Positions 42,126 through 51,686 of a stretch of DNA of 64,000 nucleotides are shown here, one piece after another. The notes beneath the pieces are model-generated. The model was not told the origin of the DNA, did no database searches, and saw only the letters and a list, made by a program, of their open reading frames with translations. A program made the translations under genes and the position numbers. Positions within the stretch are counted from its first letter, which is position 1; every line of letters starts with the position of its first letter. Location of the stretch: the NCBI RefSeq assembly GCF_004769555.1, contig NZ_RQFY01000012.1, positions 372,001-436,000 of the forward strand, in the 5' to 3' direction. The stretch is from Leptospira koniambonensis. GTDB lineage: Bacteria > Spirochaetota > Leptospiria > Leptospirales > Leptospiraceae.

Positions 42126-44162
42126 ATGGGAATTTTCTCCAAAAAGGGTCCGTTCTATCTTCTGGCGGTATTCTTATTTTTCGGGTTTTGTACACCTTCT
42201 CCTAAAAAAGGTTTATTAGAGAATGGTGTTATAGATTGGGAAAAATCTCTAGAACAGGGAAAATGTTTCCGAATGACTGGAGATTGGAAGTTTGCATGGT
42301 TGGGTGCGATTCCTGATACAAATCTTCCCAAAGAGCCTGAAGAATTTTCTACAACTGTTGTCCCTGGCAGCTGGACTAAACATGATTGGCCTGGTTCTGA
42401 TGAGGGTGAATTTCCTAAATACGGAAAAGCGTTGTATAGAGTGGACTTAGTCTCTTCTACCCCTGTAGAAAGTTTACATTTAGTTTCTTATGACCAGGGA
42501 ACAAATTATAGAATTTTATTTAACGGAAAAATAATCAATGAAGTGGGGAAGGTAGGAGATCCAACAGAAGATGGGCTCGAACTTAGGACTAGTTATTCTA
42601 TTCTTCCTGCATGGCAAGGAACAGCACATCTTGATTTTGAAATTTCAAATTATCAGTATAGAAAAGGAGGGCTTTGGAAACCTCCCATCTTAGGCACTGC
42701 AGAATGTGTAAGCCGCTATTATATGGATAGAAGGGACTTAGAAGGAATACTCTGCGGAGGACTTTTCTTCTTAGGTCTATTTCATATTTTTGTATCAGTT
42801 TTTTATAAAAAAGATTCTTCTGCTTTGATACTAGGAATTCTTTCCATCACTGTCGGACTCAGATTATATTCCACTGGAGTTAGATTATTCCCTGAACATT
42901 TTTTGGTCGGGCCTGAAATATATCTTAGGACTGAATTTATCTCCTGGTTTATGGGAATGCCTTTGGCTCAGCACTTTTTATTGGAAGTGTTCCCTATGAA
43001 CTTTGGAAAAAAATTCCTGAAGTTAGGATATATTTTTGCTGGAATATTTACACTCATTACTTTGTTCACTGGACCTGCTATCTATTCGTATTTGATCAAT
43101 CCTTCTTATCTACTCTTTGTATTTAACGGTGTCTGTTCTCTTATTGTTTTAGCAAAAGCAGTTTCTCAGAAAATGCCAGGGGCTTATATTTATCTCACAG
43201 GTTTTATCTTCCTTCTATTCTTCATGACAAGTGAGATATTATTCCATGCAGAAATCTTAGATTCTTGGGAATTGAGCGGTATCGGAGTCGGAATATTCGT
43301 ACTTGGAAATTCTCTTTCTTTATCCAGCAAAATGTTAAGTGGATTCAGAGAAAGAGAGAAGGTCCAAGAGATACTAAATACAAATTTGGAAGAGCTGGTA
43401 CGAAAAAGGACCAGGGAATTAGAATTTGCAAGAGATGAGGCGGAGGCAGCCAATAAAGCAAAAAGTGAATTTTTGATCAATGTGGACCATGAGGTCCGCA
43501 CTCCAATGAATGGGATCATGGGAATCACTCAGATGTTGCTGGATTCTGATATCAAACCAGAACATCAGGAAATGTTGGAGTTACTCAAAAGAAGTGGGGA
43601 TGCAATGATGGTAATCCTTGGCTCCATGTTAGATGCTTCCAGTTTAGAAAAAGGTACATTATATCTTTTGAATAAACGTTTCAGTCTTAGGGCTTCTATT
43701 TATGAAGCTGCCATGAGGGTAGAAGACAAGATCCGCAGAAAAAATCTGGATTTCAGTGTGACTCTTGCTGATAACCTTCCCGAAATTGTAGAAGGTGACG
43801 AAGAAAGATTTAAAACAATGCTTTTGGTCCTTCTTGAGAATGCAGAGAAGTTCACAATAAAAGGATTCGTCAAACTTATAGGGGAAAAGGTCCAGGATAA
43901 TAATCTGGATTATCGGCTTAGATTTAGGGTCCAAGATTCAGGCATAGGAATTCCGGAAGATAAACTCAGTTCTATATTCAATCCATTCCAACAGGTGGAT
44001 TCTGGGGTAACAAAACCTTTCCAAGGAGCAGGGCTTGGCCTGGCACTTTGTAAGGCTTTGGCCCAGAAAATGGATGGGGATATTTCTGTCCAAAGTGTGA
44101 GAGACAAGGGTTCCGAATTCATACTGGAAATCTCACTATCTAAACCGGAAATCCAATCTTGA
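42126..44162 (+). CDS. 7TMR-DISM sensor histidine kinase
   Basis: A 678-residue kinase. The N-terminus is a signal or lipoprotein-type leader ([11 protein letters not shown]), followed by a galactose-binding-like external domain of the 7TMR-DISM class ([20 protein letters not shown]), then seven membrane helices from about residue 205 to 405. A short coiled coil leads to the HisKA box [20 protein letters not shown] and a HATPase with [22 protein letters not shown] and [13 protein letters not shown]. The C-terminus has no receiver domain. It probably senses a carbohydrate or other small external ligand. No response regulator is adjacent. A 7-bp dyad lies 19 bases before the ATG. Confidence 0.93.
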   Translation: MGIFSKKGPFYLLAVFLFFGFCTPSPKKGLLENGVIDWEKSLEQGKCFRMTGDWKFAWLGAIPDTNLPKEPEEFSTTVVPGSWTKHDWPGSDEGEFPKYGKALYRVDLVSSTPVESLHLVSYDQGTNYRILFNGKIINEVGKVGDPTEDGLELRTSYSILPAWQGTAHLDFEISNYQYRKGGLWKPPILGTAECVSRYYMDRRDLEGILCGGLFFLGLFHIFVSVFYKKDSSALILGILSITVGLRLYSTGVRLFPEHFLVGPEIYLRTEFISWFMGMPLAQHFLLEVFPMNFGKKFLKLGYIFAGIFTLITLFTGPAIYSYLINPSYLLFVFNGVCSLIVLAKAVSQKMPGAYIYLTGFIFLLFFMTSEILFHAEILDSWELSGIGVGIFVLGNSLSLSSKMLSGFREREKVQEILNTNLEELVRKRTRELEFARDEAEAANKAKSEFLINVDHEVRTPMNGIMGITQMLLDSDIKPEHQEMLELLKRSGDAMMVILGSMLDASSLEKGTLYLLNKRFSLRASIYEAAMRVEDKIRRKNLDFSVTLADNLPEIVEGDEERFKTMLLVLLENAEKFTIKGFVKLIGEKVQDNNLDYRLRFRVQDSGIGIPEDKLSSIFNPFQQVDSGVTKPFQGAGLGLALCKALAQKMDGDISVQSVRDKGSEFILEISLSKPEIQS

Positions 44163-44199
44163 CATAAGATTTCCACCTTCCAAGCTGGGTCCAAACTAT

Positions 44200-45984
44200 A
44201 TGGGAAGGATCCAAGAACTCAGTCCGGAATTAATCAACCAAATCGCCGCAGGCGAGGTGATAGAATCTGCTCACTCCGTCCTGAAAGAAATGATGGAGAA
44301 CTCAGTGGATGCAGGTGCAGACACGATCGAAGTCGAATCCAGAGATGGAGGATTGACCTCTCTTCTTCTTTCGGATAATGGCTCCGGAATAATAGAAGAG
44401 GATATCCCTCTTGCAATCCAAAGACATGCCACAAGTAAGATCCGTACATTAAAAGATCTTGAATTAGTTTCTTCTTATGGATTCAGGGGAGAAGCATTGG
44501 CATCTATTGCCTCCGTTTCCAAACTTACGATTGAAACTGGGACGGGACTTCCTACTGCTTGGAAGGTAAGGGCAGAAAAAGGACAAATCCTTTCCAAAGA
44601 ATCCATCCCAGGTTTTCAAGGAACTAAGATCCTGGTTGAGGATCTATTCTATAATACTCCAGTCAGAAGAAAGTTTTTAAAATCAGTTCGTTCAGAAGAT
44701 AAAAAGATCCGTGACAAAGTAACCGTCCAGGCTCTTGCAAGAGAAGATATCCGATTTAGATTTGTTCAGGATCATAAAGAGATATATAGACTTCCTCCCA
44801 AAAATAAAAGAGAAAGGATCATAGATCTATTCGGAGAAAATTTCAGGGATCATTTGTTGGAGGTCCAACTGGAAAGAAAAGGTTGGAAGGCGACCGGTTA
44901 TATCAGCGATCCTGATTTTTATAAATCCAATCGAACCGGACAATTCATATTCGTGAACGGAAGACCAGTAGAGATCAAATATTCTTCTCATCTATTGAAA
45001 AAATGTTATGATGAACTTCTTCCTCCGAACGCTCATCCATACTGCTTTTTATTTTTTGAAGTAGATCCAGAATCCATAGATGTAAACGTTCATCCTGCTA
45101 AAAAAGAGATCCGCTTCCTGGACGAAGAAGGATTTAACACATTCTTCTTGCAGCTGATCCAGAAAGAACTTAGATCCAGCACTCCTGTCAGCTTTTTAGA
45201 ATTAAAAAATAGGCTTTTAAGACCTGAACCTAAAAAGATGGAATCTACATTATATTCCTTTTCTGGTTCTTCTTCCTCCGGAACGGAACAACATCTTTTA
45301 GGAGGAGCACTTTACGAAGAAGTAAAACATTCTCCTTCTTTTCCTGTAGAAGCAGTTGGTCCTGGCTCAAGGTTAGATGATCTAACTGATATGCCGATCA
45401 AACATTCTGAATTTATTCCTAAAAAACATTTCGGACTCTTATTTGAAACGTTTATCTTGGCAGAAGGTGAAGATGGTTTTTATATTATAGACCAACATAC
45501 TGCCCACGAAAGGATCCGTTACGAAGAAGTATTAAGAAAACTGAAAAAGAAAAATTATGGAATACAACCTCTTTTAACTCCAGTTCGTATTCCTGTTTCT
45601 AAACAAGAAGCAGAAGATATTAAAGATAGGCTGGGAGAATACCAAGAAGTCGGCTTAAAACTAGACTCACTTGGCGAAGACACAATGGTTCTCAGGGAAG
45701 TTCCTGGTTACTTTCTGCCCGGGCATGAAAAAGAGATCGTTCTTGATTTTTTAAATCGCACAGGTGGCAAAGAAGTTCCTGAGCCTGAGTTATATGATCT
45801 TATGGCAAAATGTGTGGCTTGTAGATCTGCAGTTAAAAAAGGGGATCAACTCTCTGATCATCTGATCGCGGAGATGCTCAACCGTTTGAGTTATTGTGAA
45901 AATCCATCTCGTTGTCCTCATGGAAGGCCCACCTTGGTCAAATTAACCAGAGAAGATCTGGAAAGAATGTTTCATCGCAGGTAA
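44200..45984 (+). CDS. mutL: DNA mismatch repair protein MutL
   Basis: A 594-residue MutL. The GHKL ATPase motifs are [27 protein letters not shown] and [19 protein letters not shown]. The C-terminal domain keeps the metal-dependent endonuclease residues: [13 protein letters not shown] (the DQHA(x)2E(x)4E motif with Thr for Ala), [10 protein letters not shown] and CPHGRP. It should therefore nick DNA itself, consistent with bacteria that lack MutH. It is followed after 3 bases by the VTT-domain gene. Confidence 0.97.
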   Translation: MGRIQELSPELINQIAAGEVIESAHSVLKEMMENSVDAGADTIEVESRDGGLTSLLLSDNGSGIIEEDIPLAIQRHATSKIRTLKDLELVSSYGFRGEALASIASVSKLTIETGTGLPTAWKVRAEKGQILSKESIPGFQGTKILVEDLFYNTPVRRKFLKSVRSEDKKIRDKVTVQALAREDIRFRFVQDHKEIYRLPPKNKRERIIDLFGENFRDHLLEVQLERKGWKATGYISDPDFYKSNRTGQFIFVNGRPVEIKYSSHLLKKCYDELLPPNAHPYCFLFFEVDPESIDVNVHPAKKEIRFLDEEGFNTFFLQLIQKELRSSTPVSFLELKNRLLRPEPKKMESTLYSFSGSSSSGTEQHLLGGALYEEVKHSPSFPVEAVGPGSRLDDLTDMPIKHSEFIPKKHFGLLFETFILAEGEDGFYIIDQHTAHERIRYEEVLRKLKKKNYGIQPLLTPVRIPVSKQEAEDIKDRLGEYQEVGLKLDSLGEDTMVLREVPGYFLPGHEKEIVLDFLNRTGGKEVPEPELYDLMAKCVACRSAVKKGDQLSDHLIAEMLNRLSYCENPSRCPHGRPTLVKLTREDLERMFHRR

Positions 45985-45987
45985 AAT

Positions 45988-46584
45988 TTGAAAACAGAGT
46001 CCCAAGAACTTAAAAACTCCACAGAAAATGTAATCTCCACCTTGGTTAGACAAACATTGATCGCAAGTGTGATCTTGTTACTCGTTGTACTCGTTCTTGC
46101 AAGATTTTTTAATGAAAGAGTCACTCAGGTTGCCGGTCTCTTTTTGAATTACACCGGGGTATGGGGAGTCGGGCTTTCTATATTTGTTGCGGATTCGGTG
46201 CACGTATTCTTTCCTCCAGATACATTTTTGATCTTGGCAGTTGCTGCAAAGATGCCTGATTTTTGGGTAATCTTCTTTGCATCCGTTGGGTCTTTACTTG
46301 CTGGGGGATGTTCCTACTCGCAAGGAAGATTCCTTCTTCCTAAGTTAACTATATTTACTAAGTTCATTCGGAACCATGAAGAGAAGTTAGAAGGATATGT
46401 AAAAAGATTCGGGTTCTGGGCAGTGGTTCTTGCTGCTCTCACTCCATTGCCATATTCCTGGACCTCAGTGGCAGCAGGTGCAATGAAGATGAGACTTGAT
46501 CTTTTTTTCTCGGCTGCACTTTTTAGGATCCCCCGTTTTATTCTATATTACTATCTAATAAAGGGCGGATGGATCGGGATCTAA
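45988..46584 (+). CDS. VTT/DedA-like membrane protein (YqaA type)
   Basis: A 198-residue membrane protein with four to five hydrophobic segments. VADSVHVFFPPDTFLILAV, SVGSLLAGGCSYSQGRFLLP and the later ALTPLPYSWTSVAAGAMKM follow the re-entrant loop pattern of the VTT (DedA/YqaA) family, some members of which flip polyprenyl or phospholipids. The initiator is TTG at 45988, three bases after the mutL stop. The substrate is unknown. Confidence 0.8.
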   Translation: MKTESQELKNSTENVISTLVRQTLIASVILLLVVLVLARFFNERVTQVAGLFLNYTGVWGVGLSIFVADSVHVFFPPDTFLILAVAAKMPDFWVIFFASVGSLLAGGCSYSQGRFLLPKLTIFTKFIRNHEEKLEGYVKRFGFWAVVLAALTPLPYSWTSVAAGAMKMRLDLFFSAALFRIPRFILYYYLIKGGWIGI

Positions 46585-46631
46585 ACATTCGGATTGACTC
46601 TAGGTAAAAGCAAAGGTAAAAAGTTTAGATA

Positions 46632-46871
46632 ATGGACGATTCTCCCAGACTCATTCCTAAAACCAGAAAAGAACTAATCTTAGAAAATTTAGATTGGTTC
46701 GCTTTGCCAGTTCGTATCGCTGAATTGGTAGAGAATGTATTGGATGGGAAGATCAGAGAACAATCCTTAGTATGCTGCCATAGCGCCTGCGATGTATGCA
46801 ATTCTACAATACGTTCCTGCATACGTAAGATCCAAAGAGAATTGGAAGAAGAACTTGGGCAGTCTATTTGA
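46632..46871 (+). CDS. Small cysteine-rich protein, unknown function
   Basis: A 79-residue protein. The first half is helical and acidic ([30 protein letters not shown]). The second has four cysteines and a histidine, [16 protein letters not shown], which could bind zinc or an iron-sulfur cluster. It ends in a helix ([14 protein letters not shown]). No family was recognised. Its end overlaps the probable start of rarA by 17 bases, indicating a shared transcript. Confidence 0.65.
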   Translation: MDDSPRLIPKTRKELILENLDWFALPVRIAELVENVLDGKIREQSLVCCHSACDVCNSTIRSCIRKIQRELEEELGQSI

Positions 46872-48117
46872 AAGAGCACCTCTTCCTCACAAAATCAGGC
46901 CTAGTTCGTTTGCTCAGGTCATTGGACAGGAAAAGGCAAAACTTCAATTACAAAAATATAAAGAACCAGTAAGTATTCTGCTATACGGACCTCCAGGAAC
47001 AGGAAAGTCCACAATTGCAAGAATATTAGGTAATACGTGGAAATTACCTTTTGTAGAACATAACGCAGTCACCACAGGTGTTGCAGATATTAAAAAACTA
47101 TTAGAAAGATCCGAGAAAGAGGGTAGCATTCTTCTCTTTTTGGACGAGATCCATAGATTCAGTTCTTCTCAACAAGATAGTTTATTAAAAGGAGTGGAGA
47201 CCGGAGGTATAGTTCTGATTGGAGCTACTACTGAAAATCCATCTTTTAGAATTACAAGACCTCTATTATCCAGATGCCAGGTTCTCAGACTTGAGCCATT
47301 GGGCGAAAATGATCTTTTGGAAATACTTTCCAGAGGGATCGAATCCTTAGACCCAAAACCGAATATTACAAAAGAAGCAAGTTCACTTTTAGTTCGTTAT
47401 TCTGGTGGAGATGCAAGAAAACTTCTCTCCAATTTAGAAGGGCTTGTTCTTTCCAGAGATTCTGGAGTTTCAATAGAACCCTCCGATATAGAAACATTTT
47501 TAGAAAGTAGAGTAATCGAATACGACCAAAGTGGAGAAAGCCATTACGATGTGATCTCTGCATTCATCAAGTCAGTGCGAGGAAGTGATCCAGACGCCGC
47601 ATTATTCTATTTAGCAATGATGTTAGAAGGAGGAGAAGACCCGCTCTTCATCGCAAGACGGCTTATCATCCTTGCCTCTGAAGATATTGGAAACGCTTCT
47701 GTTCACGGTTTACCTTTGGCAGTTGCTGGACTTCATGCATTAGAAACAATCGGAATGCCGGAAGGAAGGATCATTTTAGGACAGGTCACTACCTTCTTAG
47801 CTTCTTGCCCTAAATCCAACGCGTCCTATTTAGGAATAGGTTCAGCACTTTCATTTGTGAAAGAAAGAGGACCAAGTTTAAAGATCCCGAACCGATTGAG
47901 AAATGCTCCTACTTCTACTCATAAAAAAGAAGGAGCAGGTCAAGGTTATAAGTATCCACATGATTTTGGTGGATTTGTGCCATTCTCTTATTTCCCGGAT
48001 GATCTTTCCGACAATCCTCCTCAATTCTATAAACCAACCAAAAATGGAATGGAAGGAAAGATCAAAGAACATCTGGCTTCCATCTGGAAAAAGATCTCCG
48101 GTAAAAATTACGAATAG
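46855..48117 (+). CDS. rarA: Replication-associated recombination protein A (AAA ATPase)
   Basis: A 420-residue clamp-loader-like ATPase, also called MgsA/YcaJ, acting at stalled forks. Walker [13 protein letters not shown], Walker [16 protein letters not shown] and sensor [10 protein letters not shown] are intact. The C-terminal tetramerisation part has [13 protein letters not shown] and [12 protein letters not shown]. The N-terminus [17 protein letters not shown] is the usual RarA lead-in. TTG at 46855 with GGAAGAAG upstream is favoured over the far upstream frame opening at 46792, which lies well within the small cysteine-rich gene. Confidence 0.95.
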   Translation: MGSLFERAPLPHKIRPSSFAQVIGQEKAKLQLQKYKEPVSILLYGPPGTGKSTIARILGNTWKLPFVEHNAVTTGVADIKKLLERSEKEGSILLFLDEIHRFSSSQQDSLLKGVETGGIVLIGATTENPSFRITRPLLSRCQVLRLEPLGENDLLEILSRGIESLDPKPNITKEASSLLVRYSGGDARKLLSNLEGLVLSRDSGVSIEPSDIETFLESRVIEYDQSGESHYDVISAFIKSVRGSDPDAALFYLAMMLEGGEDPLFIARRLIILASEDIGNASVHGLPLAVAGLHALETIGMPEGRIILGQVTTFLASCPKSNASYLGIGSALSFVKERGPSLKIPNRLRNAPTSTHKKEGAGQGYKYPHDFGGFVPFSYFPDDLSDNPPQFYKPTKNGMEGKIKEHLASIWKKISGKNYE

Positions 48118-48124
48118 ATAATTT

Positions 48125-48294
48125 TGTCGGAATTCCCACATAGGATAAAGACCGCCCCCACCCTGCATTGGGATTGGGGGGAGTGGCTCGTGGGAGAGCG
48201 CTTTCCCCTGTATCACAAAATCCTTTCTCCGTCAAGAAAATCTTCCACTTAAAATCCGTGTCGGAATTCCCGCATCACGATCTGTCTCTGCGTG
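48125..48294. repeat. TGTCGGAATTCCC repeat plus CGCAGAG fragment
   Basis: Eight bases after the rarA stop begins TGTCGGAATTCCCACAT, a GC-rich hairpin-like block (CCGCCCCCACCC, GGGATTGGGGGG) and TATCACAAAAT (48211-48221). A second core, TGTCGGAATTCCCGCATCA, starts at 48259, followed by CTGTCTCTGCGTGA, a CGCAGAG fragment on the minus strand. The order of elements matches 29440-29590. Confidence 0.6.
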
Positions 48295-48317
48295 AAAAAA
48301 CTTTAAAAAAATGTTGC

Positions 48318-48361
48318 GTAGTTAAATAGCTACATTTTAATTTGTAGTTAAGTGGCTACAT
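48318..48361. promoter_or_regulatory. Tandem dyads, probable ArsR operator
   Basis: GTAGTTAAATAGCTACAT (48318-48335) and GTAGTTAAGTGGCTACAT (48344-48361) are near-identical; each is an imperfect dyad (GTAG..CTAC). They are 26 bases apart, start to start, about two and a half turns. The second ends one base before the ArsR ATG at 48363. This is the expected location of an autoregulatory operator. Confidence 0.7.
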
Positions 48362-48362
48362 A

Positions 48363-48686
48363 ATGAATCTAAGAAGAGACGTATTCCAAGCTATCGCAGA
48401 TCCTACGAGAAGGGCAATACTTCTGCTCGTGGCTTCTCAGGCAATGACTGCAGGAGCGATCGCTTCTAATTTCGATACAGCCAGACCAACTGTTTCCAAA
48501 CATTTACAGATACTCACCGAGTGCGAATTATTAAAGCAGGAGCAAAATGGTAGGGAAATTTATTACCAATTGAATCCGAATAAAATGAAAGAAATTGCCG
48601 ACTTTATAGAACCATTCCGAAATATGTGGGACGATCGATTCAATAAGCTCGAGTCCGTAATGAAGAAATACAGATCAAGAAAATAG
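48363..48686 (+). CDS. ArsR-family transcriptional regulator
   Basis: A 107-residue winged-helix protein: [20 protein letters not shown], then [20 protein letters not shown] and [16 protein letters not shown]. It lacks the cysteine clusters of metal-sensing ArsR proteins and belongs to the type usually found upstream of SRPBCC genes. It probably represses its own operon through the tandem dyads that end just before its ATG. Four genes follow closely in the same direction. Confidence 0.93.
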   Translation: MNLRRDVFQAIADPTRRAILLLVASQAMTAGAIASNFDTARPTVSKHLQILTECELLKQEQNGREIYYQLNPNKMKEIADFIEPFRNMWDDRFNKLESVMKKYRSRK

Positions 48687-48689
48687 AAT

Positions 48690-49154
48690 ATGGAAAGAAA
48701 AACCAAAATAGATGCAGAAGACGGCAAACAAGAATTGCTGATCACAAGAGAATTTGATCTTCCAGTGGATCTACTTTTTAAAGCACATATTGAGCCAGAA
48801 ATTGTAGAAGAATGGATGGGAACAAAAGTACTGATATTAGAAGCTAAGAAGCACGGGAGCTGGCAATATGTAACTACGGATCCTCATGGAAACAAACATG
48901 GGTTCAACGGTGTTATACATGAATTTGTTCCGGACCAAAAGATTACCCGCACTTTCGAAATGGAGAATTCCCCGTTTCCACCCCAACTTGAATTTTTAGA
49001 ATTCGAATCTTTGGGCGAAGAGAAAAGCAAACTTATAATGCATATTGTATTTAAGTCTGTTTCGCTCAGAGATCAATTATTGAAAATGCCTTTTGCACAA
49101 GGTATCAATATGGCTCATAACAGATTACAAGAAATCGTAATTAAATTAAAATAG
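48690..49154 (+). CDS. SRPBCC/AHSA1-family protein
   Basis: A 154-residue START/Bet v 1-like domain: LLITREFDLPVDLLFKAHIE, EEWMGTKVLILEAKKHGSW and the FNGVIHEFVPDQKITRTFEM stretch are typical of AHSA1-like proteins (lipid or hydrophobic ligand pocket). It starts 3 bases after the ArsR gene. ArsR-SRPBCC pairs are common in bacteria; the ligand is unknown. Confidence 0.9.
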   Translation: MERKTKIDAEDGKQELLITREFDLPVDLLFKAHIEPEIVEEWMGTKVLILEAKKHGSWQYVTTDPHGNKHGFNGVIHEFVPDQKITRTFEMENSPFPPQLEFLEFESLGEEKSKLIMHIVFKSVSLRDQLLKMPFAQGINMAHNRLQEIVIKLK

Positions 49155-49164
49155 GATATAGGAC

Positions 49165-49533
49165 ATGAGAAATAAAGTTATATATTGGATCGCTACTGCA
49201 TGGCTTTCCTTAGGGATGGTATCGACTGGGATCGTTCAGTTGATCCAAATGAAAGAAGAAGCTGATATGTTTGCACATTTAGGCTATCCTGCTTACTTGA
49301 TGATCATATTAGGTGTTTGGAAATTATTAGGGGTGATTGCTGTACTTGTTCCTAAATATCCTTTGGTAAAGGAATGGGCATACGCAGGATTTTTCTTTAC
49401 AATGTCTGGGGCTGTGTTCTCTCATTTTGCAGCGGGAGATTCCGCGAAAGAATATTTCGGACCTGCATTATTGCTAGTGCTTACCGCAGTATCTTGGTAT
49501 TTCAGACCGGCTGATAGAAAATTGAAAGGGTGA
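49165..49533 (+). CDS. DoxX-like membrane protein
   Basis: A 122-residue protein with four membrane segments: VIYWIATAWLSLGMVSTGIV, YPAYLMIILGVWKLLGVIAV, the YAGFFFTMSGAVFSH segment and LLLVLTAVSWYF. This is the DoxX-like pattern, including the LGVWKLLG strand and the acidic spacing. It is the third gene of the ArsR operon. Its biochemical role is unknown. Confidence 0.88.
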   Translation: MRNKVIYWIATAWLSLGMVSTGIVQLIQMKEEADMFAHLGYPAYLMIILGVWKLLGVIAVLVPKYPLVKEWAYAGFFFTMSGAVFSHFAAGDSAKEYFGPALLLVLTAVSWYFRPADRKLKG

Positions 49534-49538
49534 TCTAA

Positions 49539-50117
49539 ATGAATCCTAAGGTTGATTTCTTTTTTAATAAGGCCAAACAATGGAAGGAAGAATATGAGGC
49601 ATTGCGTAAGATTGCTTTAGCTTCAGGACTTACGGAAGAATTAAAATGGGGTCAGCCTTGTTATACATCTCAAGACAATAATATAGTTTTGATACATGGA
49701 TTCAAAGAATATTGTGCATTTTTATTTTTCAAGGGTGCCTTATTAAAAGACCCTAAAGGAATTCTGATCCAACAAACAAAGAATGTACAGTCTGCTCGCC
49801 AAATCAGATTTACAGATCTAAAAGAGATCGATAAACTTAAAACATCTTTAAAAGCATATATTAAAAATGCAATTGAGGTAGAAAAATCTGGTCAGAAAGT
49901 AAATTTCAAAAAGACAAAAGAGTTTGATATGCCTGAGGAATTCTTAAGTAAGCTTGAAGAATCTCCAAACCTAAAATCGGCATTTGACTCATTGACTCCA
50001 GGCAGACAAAGAGGTTACCTTCTTCATTTTTCTTCTGCAAAACAATCTAAGACCAGAGAAGCTAGGATAGAAAAATATATCCCTCATATTCTGAAAGGAA
50101 AAGGATTAGATGATTAA
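49539..50117 (+). CDS. YdeI/OmdA-like protein
   Basis: A 192-residue protein with a DUF1801-like N-terminal domain (LTEELKWGQPCYTSQDNNIV, EYCAFLFFKGALLKDPKG) and the YdeI C-terminal helices (SKLEESPNLKSAFDSLTPGR, then GYLLHFSSAKQSKTREARIE). The family is linked to stress or periplasmic entry in enteric bacteria; its chemistry is unknown. It overlaps the next gene by 8 bases. Confidence 0.88.
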   Translation: MNPKVDFFFNKAKQWKEEYEALRKIALASGLTEELKWGQPCYTSQDNNIVLIHGFKEYCAFLFFKGALLKDPKGILIQQTKNVQSARQIRFTDLKEIDKLKTSLKAYIKNAIEVEKSGQKVNFKKTKEFDMPEEFLSKLEESPNLKSAFDSLTPGRQRGYLLHFSSAKQSKTREARIEKYIPHILKGKGLDD

Positions 50118-50622
50118 GAAGAAGGCTGTAGTAAAGAAAAAATCCGCAAAGCCTGCGATTAAAAAAACTTCTAAGTCAAATAAGACTGCCGCAAAGAAGT
50201 CTTCCAAACTTTCCAAGAAGGAGCCAATTTTACTTTCCGGTGGGAATCCTCAAATTGCAAAAGGATACGGAGACGGCCCAGTCCAAGAATATATCTCCGC
50301 CATGCCTGGCTGGAAAAAAGATATTGGGCGTAAACTGGATGAAATCATCGTTCGAACAGTGCCTTATGTGTATAAGGCAGTAAAATGGAACTCTCCTTTA
50401 TACGGAATCGAAGGAGATGGCTGGTTTCTAGGAATCCATGTTTTTAATAAATATGTTAAGGTTGCTTTCTTTCGAGGAAGTCATTTGAAACCTCTTCCTC
50501 CTGGTGAATCTAAACAAAAAGAAGTTCGCTATCTGGATATCAAAGAAAACGAAAAGATAGACGAGGCCCAACTTTCTTCCTGGATCAAGCAGGCTAGTGA
50601 ATTGCCTGGCGAAAAAATGTAA
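50110..50622 (+). CDS. DUF1801-domain protein with lysine-rich N-terminus
   Basis: The first about 45 residues are lysine-rich and low-complexity (KKKAVVKKKSAKPAIKKTSK), like a nucleic-acid-binding tail. The rest is a DUF1801 (YdhG-like) domain: PVQEYISAMPGWKKDIG, YKAVKWNSPLYGIEGDGW and VKVAFFRGSHLKPLPPG. It is the last gene of the ArsR operon and shares the DUF1801 fold with the preceding gene, so the two may interact. Confidence 0.87.
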   Translation: MIKKKAVVKKKSAKPAIKKTSKSNKTAAKKSSKLSKKEPILLSGGNPQIAKGYGDGPVQEYISAMPGWKKDIGRKLDEIIVRTVPYVYKAVKWNSPLYGIEGDGWFLGIHVFNKYVKVAFFRGSHLKPLPPGESKQKEVRYLDIKENEKIDEAQLSSWIKQASELPGEKM

Positions 50623-50749
50623 GGCTAAGTGATTGTGCAGAGATACATTCTTTTATTCAATAAAGCGTCTTAAATATCTGTAATAACATATAAAATTCTT
50701 CCCTTTTGGAGACAGAGGTTCCGAATGATCTTAACTTCGGGAGGAATAT

Positions 50750-51196
50750 ATGGCAAATACTGTATTCGAAAGTAAGGCTTCTTGGGCGGGTGGTTTGAAA
50801 TTAAACCTACAATCCAGGGATCATAAATGGGTGGTGGACGAGCCAGAAATTTTAGGTGGAACGGACCAAGGGCCGAACCCAGTTGAACTAGTGCTGGGTG
50901 GACTTGCTAGTTGCGTGGGAGTCTTGGTTTCTCTTTATGCTCCGGCTCATAAAGTAGAATTAAAGGATTTCAATGTATTCGTAGAAGGAGACCTGGATCT
51001 GGACGGCTTCCAAGAAATCGCAGCTGTGCGTCCTGGATTTTCTCAGATACGTTATAGAGTAGATATCGAAACAGATTCTCCTAAAGAAAATGTAAATTCA
51101 TTACTCTCTCATATAGAAAGGATCTGCCCTGTGAAGGATACATTATCCGGAGTAGGAGTACTTTCCCAAAAATCTGGATCTTCTGTTGCAGCTTAA
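50750..51196 (+). CDS. OsmC-family peroxide reductase-like protein
   Basis: A 148-residue OsmC/Ohr-superfamily protein. The two reactive cysteines are in LGGLASCVGVLVSLYA and HIERICPVKDTLSGVG. Such proteins reduce organic hydroperoxides using a cysteine pair. GGGAGGAA lies just before the ATG, a strong ribosome site. It stands alone, 127 bases after the DUF1801 gene. Confidence 0.92.
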   Translation: MANTVFESKASWAGGLKLNLQSRDHKWVVDEPEILGGTDQGPNPVELVLGGLASCVGVLVSLYAPAHKVELKDFNVFVEGDLDLDGFQEIAAVRPGFSQIRYRVDIETDSPKENVNSLLSHIERICPVKDTLSGVGVLSQKSGSSVAA

Positions 51197-51368
51197 TCTA
51201 ATCTAAACTCCTTTTCGAAATTTCAGTCGTGGATTTTCGGAGAGGAGTTCCTTCCTTCGCTTTAAAAGAAATATCTTTCTGTAATATTCTAGTCATCCGC
51301 TTGTTGTAGATAGGGAGTAACTTAATAAAGAACTAGAAAATTTTGACATAATAAGGTAAGGAATTCGC

Positions 51369-51385
51369 AGTTTCGAGACGAAACT
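51369..51385 (+). promoter_or_regulatory. Leader hairpin before a small protein gene
   Basis: AGTTTCG-AGA-CGAAACT forms a perfect 7-bp stem in the presumed leader of the 56-residue gene. It lies 21 bases after TTGACA (51343-51348). A weaker dyad, GTCTT/AAGAC, follows about 25 bases later, before the ribosome site. No -10 box is obvious, and no known riboswitch class was recognised. Confidence 0.35.
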
Positions 51386-51437
51386 AAATATGGAAACCGC
51401 GGGTCTTACCCCTCAAGACGAAAAAAGGAGGTTTTGA

Positions 51438-51608
51438 ATGTTTCAATCCGAAAGAGAAAAAAACGAAAAAAGCCAGTTCCAATCCGCAGGGCCGATCCAA
51501 GTCAGAAAGGAATTTGCACGTTCTGAATCTGTAAATTTCCCTTCTAAAAAGGCAGAAAGCAGAGACGAAAAAGTGGTCCGACTAAGACCAGACCTATACG
51601 AAAAATAA
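51438..51608 (+). CDS. Small hydrophilic protein, 56 residues
   Basis: AAAGGAGGTTTTGA directly before the ATG is a near-perfect Shine-Dalgarno sequence, the strongest in the window, which makes this short frame a credible gene. The product is highly charged and probably unstructured: FQSEREKNEKSQFQSAGPIQ, then RKEFARSESVNFPSKK and KVVRLRPDLYEK. It has no cysteine, membrane segment or signal peptide. No family was recognised. The convergent hisC gene ends 78 bases further on. Confidence 0.72.
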   Translation: MFQSEREKNEKSQFQSAGPIQVRKEFARSESVNFPSKKAESRDEKVVRLRPDLYEK

Positions 51609-51686
51609 ATCCGGAGCTTCTCATAGTCCGTTCAAAAAGTTAGTCTATCAATCAAAGCCAAGCCGCGGGCAACCGGCGTGAAGCGA

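Noticed and set aside
51369..51437. Leader of the small protein considered as a known riboswitch
   Set aside because: Two short dyads are present but no conserved core of any riboswitch class was recognised.
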